Below, piece after piece: positions 32,307-37,886 of a stretch of DNA of 37,886 nucleotides; position 1 is the first letter of the stretch, and the number at the start of each line of letters is the position of its first letter. A program made the translations under genes and the position numbers. The notes below the pieces were generated by a model. It ran no database searches, had not been told where the DNA came from, and worked only from the letters and a program-made list of their open reading frames with translations. Source of the DNA: Rubrivivax sp. (GTDB lineage Bacteria > Pseudomonadota > Gammaproteobacteria > Burkholderiales > Burkholderiaceae_C); assembly GCA_021298085.1 (NCBI GenBank), contig JAJTDE010000029.1:1-37886 (forward strand). The letters are read 5' to 3'.

Positions 32307-33554
32307 ATGCAGACCCAACTGAGCCCCGAGTTCAAGGCCACCCCCGAGGGCGAGGCCGCTGAAGCGATCCTGCGCAAGTGTGTGCACTGCGGCTTCTGCA
32401 CCGCCACCTGTCCCACCTACCAGCTGCTGGGCGACGAACTCGACGGCCCGCGCGGCCGCATCTACCTGATGAAGCAGGTGCTGGAAGGCGCCACACCCAC
32501 CCGTTCCACCCAGCAGCACCTGGACCGCTGCCTGACCTGCCGCAATTGCGAAACCACCTGCCCCAGCGGCGTGCAGTACGGGCAGCTGGTGGACATCGGC
32601 CGCCAGATTGTCGAAGCCCGTGTGGAACGCCCAGCCGGCGAGAAGGCCGTGCGCTGGCTGCTCAAGGAAGGGCTGACATCGCCCCTGTTTGCGCCCGCGA
32701 TGAAGCTCGGCCAGATGGTGCGCCCGCTGCTGCCGGCGTCACTCAAGCACAAGGTGCCCGCCGGCGGCAACCCGCGCGCCCGCCTGTGGCCGCAGCGCGA
32801 GCACCCGCGCAAGGTGCTGATGCTGATGGGCTGCGTACAGCCCGCGATGATGCCCAACATCAACAGCGCCACCGCCCGCGTGCTGGACGCCGCCGGTATT
32901 CAGACCCTCGTGGCCGACGAGGCCGGCTGCTGCGGCGCCATCCGCTGCCACCTGAACGACCACGAAGGCGGGCTGGCCGACATGCGCCGCAACATCGACG
33001 CCTGGTGGCCCATGGTGGACGGCATCACGTCTCAGGGCAAGGTCGAGGCCATCGTGATGAACGCGTCGGGCTGCGGCGTCACCGTCAAGGAGTACGGCCA
33101 CGCGCTGGCCCATGACCCCGACTACGCCGACAAGGCCCGCCATGTCAGCGAGCTGACGCGCGACGTGAGCGAACTGCTGCCCGATCTGGTGCCGCTGCTC
33201 AAGGGCCGGCTGCGCCAGCAGCCCGCGCCTGCCATGGCCTTCCACCCGCCCTGCACGCTGCAGCACGGGCAGAAGCTGCGCGGCGGGGTGGAAACCCACC
33301 TGGCCGCGCTGGGCTTCAAGGTGCAGGTGGCGGCCAACGAAAGCCACCTGTGCTGCGGCTCGGCGGGCACCTACAGCGTGCTGCAGCCCGAACTGGCCTA
33401 CCAGCTGCGGGACCGCAAGCTCTCGCACCTCCAGCCCCTGGCGCCCGAGGTCATCATCAGCGCCAACATCGGCTGCATCCAGCACCTGCAAAGCGGCACC
33501 AGCACGCCCGTCAAGCATTGGGTGGAGGTGCTGGACGAGGCGCTGGGCACCTGA
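32307..33554 (+). CDS. glcF: Glycolate oxidase iron-sulfur subunit GlcF
   Basis: GlcF passes electrons from the GlcDE flavins towards the quinone pool at the membrane. The 415-aa protein has two [4Fe-4S] clusters near the N-terminus: CVHCGFCTATCP (about 22-33) and CLTCRNCETTCP (about 73-84). It also has two CCG domains: MGCVQPAM...EAGCCGAIRCHL and FHPPCTLQHG...SHLCCGSAGTYSVLQP. Length matches GlcF. It is the last gene of the run. A gap of 45 bases separates it from the convergent EamA gene, without a clear terminator. Confidence 0.95.
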   Translation: MQTQLSPEFKATPEGEAAEAILRKCVHCGFCTATCPTYQLLGDELDGPRGRIYLMKQVLEGATPTRSTQQHLDRCLTCRNCETTCPSGVQYGQLVDIGRQIVEARVERPAGEKAVRWLLKEGLTSPLFAPAMKLGQMVRPLLPASLKHKVPAGGNPRARLWPQREHPRKVLMLMGCVQPAMMPNINSATARVLDAAGIQTLVADEAGCCGAIRCHLNDHEGGLADMRRNIDAWWPMVDGITSQGKVEAIVMNASGCGVTVKEYGHALAHDPDYADKARHVSELTRDVSELLPDLVPLLKGRLRQQPAPAMAFHPPCTLQHGQKLRGGVETHLAALGFKVQVAANESHLCCGSAGTYSVLQPELAYQLRDRKLSHLQPLAPEVIISANIGCIQHLQSGTSTPVKHWVEVLDEALGT

Positions 33555-33599
33555 GGCACCGGCGCCGCACAAGCTGGGCGCGCGCAGGGCCGCAGACCC

Positions 33600-34646
33600 T
33601 CAGGGTGCCACCCGAACCGGCTTGATGCGCAGCGCCCACAGCACCCCGGCCACCAGCAGCGCGATGCCCAGTGCCGTCAACGGCGCCGGCCACTGGCCAC
33701 GCAGCAGGAAGGCATAGGCCAGGGCGGCCAGCGTCTCGAAGACGATGAGCTGGCCCACCATGCTGGTGGGCAAGCGCTGGCTGGCCTCGTTCCAGCACAG
33801 CGTGCCCAGCCAGGACGCCAGCAGCCCGATGGCCAGCATCAGGCCCACAAACAGCGCCGGCTGCGGCCCGAAGGGCATGGGAAATGCGCTGCCGCTGGCC
33901 GCCGTCCACAGCCAGAAGGCTGCAAAGGCCAGCGCCGACAGCGGCAGCGTGGCCACACCCTGGGCCGTGGCCCAGGCGCGCGGGCTGCGGTCGGGATGGG
34001 CGCGCAGCCAATCGGCATTGCGCAGCGGGTACCACGTCCAGCAGATCACCGCGCCCACCGCCAGCAGCGCGCCGGTGGCATAACGCTGCAGGTCAGCGCC
34101 ACCATCCGCTGTGGCCTGGGCCTTCCACTGCGTCAGTTCCGAGTGGTTGACGCAGCCTATGCCCAGCGCGATGACCGCCAGCGAAGGCAGCAGCTTCAGC
34201 CAGGGCAGGCGGCCGTCGCGCTGTGCATCCCGCAGGTTGGCGCAGATGGCAATCACCACCGGCAGCGTGCCGATGATCATCGTCGGCAGCGGCCCGCCGG
34301 CGCGCTGGATGGCCGCCGCCAGGCACAGGTAGTACAGCAGGTTGCCCACCGCCGAGAGCTTCAGCGCTTCGCGCCAATCGTCCCGCGTCAGCTGCGACAG
34401 CGCACGGCGGTCCAGCCAGGCCAGCGGCAGCGCAATCAGGCCGAAGGCCAGGTAACGCGCCGCCGACTGCATCGCCGCCGGGTAATCCGGCAGCATCAGC
34501 GGCGCCACAAACACCAGCCCCCACATCAGGCCCGCGGCCAGGGCAAAGCCCGTGCCGCTGAGCAGGCGCAGGGGGGCGGGCGGGGAAGCGAGGTGCTTGG
34601 AGGGGGTCATCGGGGCAGCAACGGCATCGGCGGAAAAGCGGCCCAT
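33600..34646 (-). CDS. EamA/DMT family transporter
   Basis: A 348-aa inner-membrane protein of the drug/metabolite transporter superfamily with about ten hydrophobic helices in two repeats, each about five helices long (first about 37-160, second about 195-335). Recognisable segments: LAAGLMWGLVFVAPLML, GNLLYYLCLAAAIQRAGGPLPTMIIGTLPVV and the second-repeat ASQRLPTSMVGQLIVFETLAAL. The substrate cannot be assigned; family members export metabolites or toxic compounds. The ATG at 34646 has AGAGG 8 bases upstream. The frame extends to 34691. A 47-base piece closely matching its second repeat recurs at 37495-37541. Confidence 0.87.
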   Translation of the reverse strand: MGRFSADAVAAPMTPSKHLASPPAPLRLLSGTGFALAAGLMWGLVFVAPLMLPDYPAAMQSAARYLAFGLIALPLAWLDRRALSQLTRDDWREALKLSAVGNLLYYLCLAAAIQRAGGPLPTMIIGTLPVVIAICANLRDAQRDGRLPWLKLLPSLAVIALGIGCVNHSELTQWKAQATADGGADLQRYATGALLAVGAVICWTWYPLRNADWLRAHPDRSPRAWATAQGVATLPLSALAFAAFWLWTAASGSAFPMPFGPQPALFVGLMLAIGLLASWLGTLCWNEASQRLPTSMVGQLIVFETLAALAYAFLLRGQWPAPLTALGIALLVAGVLWALRIKPVRVAP

Positions 34647-34738
34647 CACAAAGACCTCTTGACGCGGGGTGCAGGAGACATGGCCCTGCACAGCTTAACG
34701 CCCCGCGCGTGCCCAACGCCTCGGTGGCGTGCCCTCGC

Positions 34739-37291
34739 TCAGTGCCGTGTGCGGCCGGCGGCAAGCTCAGGGGCTTCAGCAGCGGCCGAAGACACCGCCG
34801 CGGCTGCACGCGCCAAGACCGACGCGACGGCATAGGGCATGGGCTTGCCGAAGTGGTAGCCCTGCAGGTGAGAGATACCCAGGGCCTGCAGCTTCTCGGC
34901 CTGCTCGTGCGTCTCGACCCCTTCGGCAGTGACCTGCATGTTCAGCCCCGAGGCCAGCTGCGCGACGGCCTTGATGATGGGCAACGCGGTTTCGGTGCTG
35001 GACAGGTCGGCCACAAATGAGCGGTCGATCTTGATGCGGTCCACCGCGACCTTGTTGAGGTAGCCGATCGAGCAATAGCCGGTGCCAAAGTCGTCCAGGG
35101 CGAACCGGATGCCCATGGCGCGCAGCTGGACGATGCGCTCGATGACGCCCACGGCCTGGGTGAGGAAGACGCTTTCTGTGATTTCGAGCTCAAGGCGTCG
35201 AGGCGGCAGCCCCGTGGCCGACAGAATGGCAGCCACACGGGTGCACAGGTTGGGGTTGTAGACCTGCACCGGCGAAAGGTTGACAGCAAGGCCAAAACTG
35301 TCAGGCCATGTGAGCGCGTCTTGACAGGCCTGACTGAGCACGAGCTCGCCAATGTCTGCGATCAAGCCCGTCTCTTCAGCAATGGTGATGAACTCGCCCG
35401 GCGGCAAGAGCCCCCGGATGGGATGGTTCCAGCGCACCAGGGCCTCGAAACCCACCAGCTCGGCCGATGCGGCCGACACCACGGGTTGGTAGTGAACCAC
35501 AAACTCGCGGTGCTCAACGGCATGGCGCATGTCCAGCTCGAGCTGCGCGCGGTCGGTGTGGCGCTCGTCCAGCGCGGCGTCGAAGTGCATGACGCGACCG
35601 CGGCCTGCGGCCTTGGCACGGTACAGAGCCCGGTCGGCACGCGCCAGCAACACCGTGCCATCGGTGCCATCGCTAGGGGCCTGCGCGATACCGATGGACC
35701 CGCTGGGCACCATGAAGTGGTCACCCAACTGGATGGGTTTGCCCAGGGCTTGACAGATGTTCTGCGCCACCTGAGTGAGGTTGTCGCAGGCCCGGCGCCC
35801 CTCCACTGTGATGATGAACTCGTCGCCGCCCCATCGGGCCACCATTCCGCAGCCGTCGGCAGCCTCGCGCATGCGGTCGGCCATGGTCATGAGGTAGGTG
35901 TCCCCCGCGCGGTGACCCAGGGTGTCGTTGATGAGCTTCAAGCGGTCGAGATCGATACACAGCACGGCATAGCCCGCGCAGGCCAGGGAGGGCTGGGAGA
36001 GGTGCTCCAGATGCTGCTGCATCATGGCGCGGTTGGGCAGGCTCGTGAGCGAGTCCGTCATCGCCAGGCGGGTGATGTCCTCGGTTCGTTGCCGGACCTT
36101 TTCCTCCAGATCATGCGCCAACCGGCTGGATGTGCGCTGTGACCGCTGAAAGTTAACCCAAATGGCGGCGGCCAGGCTGGACAGCACCGCGATCACGGCC
36201 AAGCCGATGTACATGAACGTCCGAACGGCACGCGCCTCATACGACTCAAAGAAGTCGCTGTTCGGGCGGCCCACCCAGACGGACCACGTCCCCCTGGCGT
36301 CGGCAATGTCCAGGTCGAAACTGGCGGAAAACTTGAGCGCTGGGTCCGCCGTGCCGTTTTCAAAGAACACCCGGGAGCCTTCGACATCGGCCATGTTGGC
36401 GTGCACCAGAAAACCGTAGACCTTGTTCAACAACACGGCGTTGCGTGCGGGCAAGGACGCCGCAAGGGCACGGTTCAGCACCACGGCGGCCACCAGGCCC
36501 TTGAGGTTGCCGTCGGGGCCGTAGAAGGGCACGGACAGCAGCACCCCGGAACGGTCCGCATCGAGCCCGGTGTGCATGAAGTGCCGGTTGTCGCAGGTCA
36601 CCAGGCTCTTGGAGCCTATGAAGGGCACGTTCATGCCTTCGATGGTCTCGCGCCGCGGGTAGTGCTGGGCCATCCAGCGAACCTGCTGCGCGAACTCGCG
36701 GTATTCGTGGATTTCGATCTCTTCGTGCGCATCAGCCACCAGCATCTCCCGTTCTTCGGGCTTGGCGCGACTGGCCGAATCAACGATCAGCTCGTCGAAC
36801 ATGACGATGGGCTCTTCTGGCTTGCCTGTGGCGGGGTCTGTGCGCTCGGGGTCGAAGTCGCGCGGGATGAGGTAGACCTCTGAAACATCGACCGCGCTGG
36901 CCAGGTTGTTGTAGATCTGCTGAAACGTCTCGCGGCTGTCGCGCACCAGCAGTTTGCCGTGACGGTCAACCGCCCGCACGCCGGGCAACGCGGCCAGGGT
37001 GCGCAGGTCTTGGTAGACCTCGTGGAAGAGCCGGTTGACACCTTGTACGGCCAGCCGCGCCTCTTCGGCGGAGCTTTGGGCGTAGTTGATGACGGCGCGC
37101 TCCTTGCGCCGCTCGACCTCTGCCATCACCAGCATCACCAGCAACGCGGCCACTGCCGCGATCAGCAAGAGGCCCAGCGCCGTTTCGCGGCCCGTGCCGC
37201 GGCCCCCGGGCTGGGCAGCATGGGCTGCGGGCCCGCCGAGGCCTTGGGGTCTGGTAAGGGTTGAGGGATGCGGGCTCATCTCACGCGACAT
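34739..37291 (-). CDS. Membrane-bound GGDEF-EAL c-di-GMP enzyme with periplasmic sensor
   Basis: An 850-aa inner-membrane signalling protein: TM1 about 37-57, a large periplasmic sensor of about 300 residues that looks like a double-Cache domain (YAQSSAEEARLAVQGVNRLF..., VPFYGPDGNLKGLVAAVV), TM2 about 356-380 and a short coiled linker. GGDEF is intact (GGDEF at about 488-492, with DLDRLKLIND) and so is EAL (EALVRW about 616, NLSPVQ, EITES, DDFGTGYCS, KIDRSF, EGVET). Both activities are possible; the net sign is unknown. The start is chosen at ATG 37291 (M at 37279 is equal in quality). The frame runs on to 37543, but that part encodes a transporter remnant. The gene lies 92 bases from the EamA start on the same strand. 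Confidence 0.9.
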   Translation of the reverse strand: MSREMSPHPSTLTRPQGLGGPAAHAAQPGGRGTGRETALGLLLIAAVAALLVMLVMAEVERRKERAVINYAQSSAEEARLAVQGVNRLFHEVYQDLRTLAALPGVRAVDRHGKLLVRDSRETFQQIYNNLASAVDVSEVYLIPRDFDPERTDPATGKPEEPIVMFDELIVDSASRAKPEEREMLVADAHEEIEIHEYREFAQQVRWMAQHYPRRETIEGMNVPFIGSKSLVTCDNRHFMHTGLDADRSGVLLSVPFYGPDGNLKGLVAAVVLNRALAASLPARNAVLLNKVYGFLVHANMADVEGSRVFFENGTADPALKFSASFDLDIADARGTWSVWVGRPNSDFFESYEARAVRTFMYIGLAVIAVLSSLAAAIWVNFQRSQRTSSRLAHDLEEKVRQRTEDITRLAMTDSLTSLPNRAMMQQHLEHLSQPSLACAGYAVLCIDLDRLKLINDTLGHRAGDTYLMTMADRMREAADGCGMVARWGGDEFIITVEGRRACDNLTQVAQNICQALGKPIQLGDHFMVPSGSIGIAQAPSDGTDGTVLLARADRALYRAKAAGRGRVMHFDAALDERHTDRAQLELDMRHAVEHREFVVHYQPVVSAASAELVGFEALVRWNHPIRGLLPPGEFITIAEETGLIADIGELVLSQACQDALTWPDSFGLAVNLSPVQVYNPNLCTRVAAILSATGLPPRRLELEITESVFLTQAVGVIERIVQLRAMGIRFALDDFGTGYCSIGYLNKVAVDRIKIDRSFVADLSSTETALPIIKAVAQLASGLNMQVTAEGVETHEQAEKLQALGISHLQGYHFGKPMPYAVASVLARAAAAVSSAAAEAPELAAGRTRH

Positions 37292-37776
37292 CTCGTTGTA
37301 TGGGGCAGCTGGGTGTCGGGCAGCCCCGTTGAAGTCCGCCGATCGGCCGTCTGGACGAACACCCTCCCAGCGAGGTGCCGACGGGAGTGTGTCGGCTCTC
37401 GGCGCCCGCGATTGGCCGAATGAGCATGGGGTTGGGCCCGCAATTCCTGCAGCAGGGCTTGCGGCAGGGCGGTGTCGCGGGCCACCCGCAGCGAGCGTCT
37501 CGAAGACGATGGGCTGGCCGACCCGGCTGGTGGGCAGGCGCAAAGGGGCGGCACAGAGGCGGCAGAAGAACGTGGAGTGCGCGATGATCCGGCGAGTGAC
37601 GGGTCACTTGAGCTTGTAGAGCCTGTCGGTCTCTGCCGTGATGTTCTCCCTCTTGGCACACGGCATGGCCACCGCCGATGCGGTGGTAGACCATTGAGCC
37701 AAGTGGATTGATCGCACAGACCCGGCGTCTTACCGGCGATAGGTACTGCTTGGGGTTGCAAACCGACGCCAAGCCC
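37292..37776. other. Decayed intergenic region without an intact gene
   Basis: No frame here looks like a real gene. Besides the transporter remnant at 37495-37541, the minus strand has a short frame (about 37614-37733) ending in a charged sequence ENITAETDRLYKLK that I do not recognise. The promoter of the GGDEF-EAL gene should be in the part nearest 37291, but no convincing boxes were found. Confidence 0.45.
37495..37541 (-). pseudogene. Fragment of a second EamA transporter gene
   Basis: These 47 bases match 33731-33777 of the intact EamA gene at 42 positions. They encode RLPTSRVGQPIVFETL, against RLPTSMVGQLIVFETL in the intact protein. Upstream on the minus strand the similarity fades and downstream it ends abruptly, so this is a broken duplicate or the remnant of a paralogue. 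It is read through in the open frame preceding the GGDEF-EAL gene. Confidence 0.7.
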
Positions 37777-37886
37777 CTACCCCGCCGCCCTCGCCGAAAA
37801 CCCTAAACTCTGCACCCAATGCTGCGTCAGCGGCGTCAGTGGCTTGGCCAGCAGGCGTTCGTTGATCAGCGCGCGGCCCAGGGTGG
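37777..37886 (-). CDS. C-terminal end of a possible LysR-type regulator (cut by window edge)
   Basis: The last 36 codons of a frame entering from the right edge and ending with TAG (complement of 37777-37779). The peptide contains LGRALINERLLAKPLTPL, resembling the end of the effector domain of GcvA-like LysR regulators, where a conserved LGR..L...L segment precedes the last strand. Too little is visible for a firm call. Confidence 0.35.
   Translation of the reverse strand, partial: TLGRALINERLLAKPLTPLTQHWVQSLGFSARAAG

Noticed and set aside
37281..37772. Minus-strand frame of 163 codons read as a small gene
   Set aside because: It overlaps the GGDEF-EAL start and the transporter remnant in another frame, and has no motif or ribosome site.

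Overview
The window is GC-rich, densely coding chromosomal DNA from a betaproteobacterium. It most likely belongs to Burkholderiales, near the Comamonadaceae or the Rubrivivax/Leptothrix/Ideonella group. This placement rests on gene content: a PhaM-type PHB granule regulator, DUF3567 and DUF3108 proteins, a stand-alone MetH homocysteine domain, a fused malic enzyme/phosphotransacetylase, and lptD-surA-rsmA beside a divergent amgK. I could not run a database search, so genus is not claimed. No tRNA, rRNA, CRISPR array, prophage or intact insertion sequence was seen.

Layout. Positions 1-4000 (minus strand) hold a tightly packed run: histidine kinase, LuxR-type response regulator, thiL, and the start of pgpA. 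A short divergent promoter region separates it from maeB (4112-6424). An AT-richer island follows (about 6480-7650) with a secreted RNase of the RNase Sa/barnase type and its barstar-like inhibitor, then an orphan 3' coding tail and a terminator. Positions 7950-12748 (minus) carry lptD-surA-rsmA, for outer-membrane assembly and 16S rRNA dimethylation. amgK is divergent from lptD, but its usual partner murU is absent. Next come a fasciclin-domain secreted protein with a perfect 16-bp palindrome upstream, an M20 peptidase, a lysophospholipase-like hydrolase, a dienoyl-CoA-isomerase-like crotonase and the MetH N-terminal unit.

From 19164 to 24650 (minus) there is an EAL phosphodiesterase with a degenerate GGDEF, a tandem AAA ATPase of unknown role, DUF3567 and DUF3108. 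From 24787 to 33554 (plus) lie a fumarylacetoacetate-hydrolase-family enzyme, a TraB/GumN protein, phaM, and a six-gene run glcD-glcE-methyltransferase-lrgA-lrgB-glcF. The window ends with an EamA transporter, a membrane GGDEF-EAL protein, a decayed region holding a fragment of a second copy of the EamA gene, and a possible LysR-type regulator tail cut by the window edge.

The most informative system is the glycolate-oxidase run. lrgA and lrgB sit between the genes for the GlcDE and GlcF subunits. Because the plant plastid glycolate/glycerate carrier PLGG1 is an LrgA-LrgB fusion, the layout suggests that here LrgAB carries glycolate rather than acting in cell lysis. An unassigned SAM-dependent methyltransferase is translationally coupled in the same run. 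The second most informative is the barnase/barstar pair, which looks like a small insertion between two housekeeping regions.
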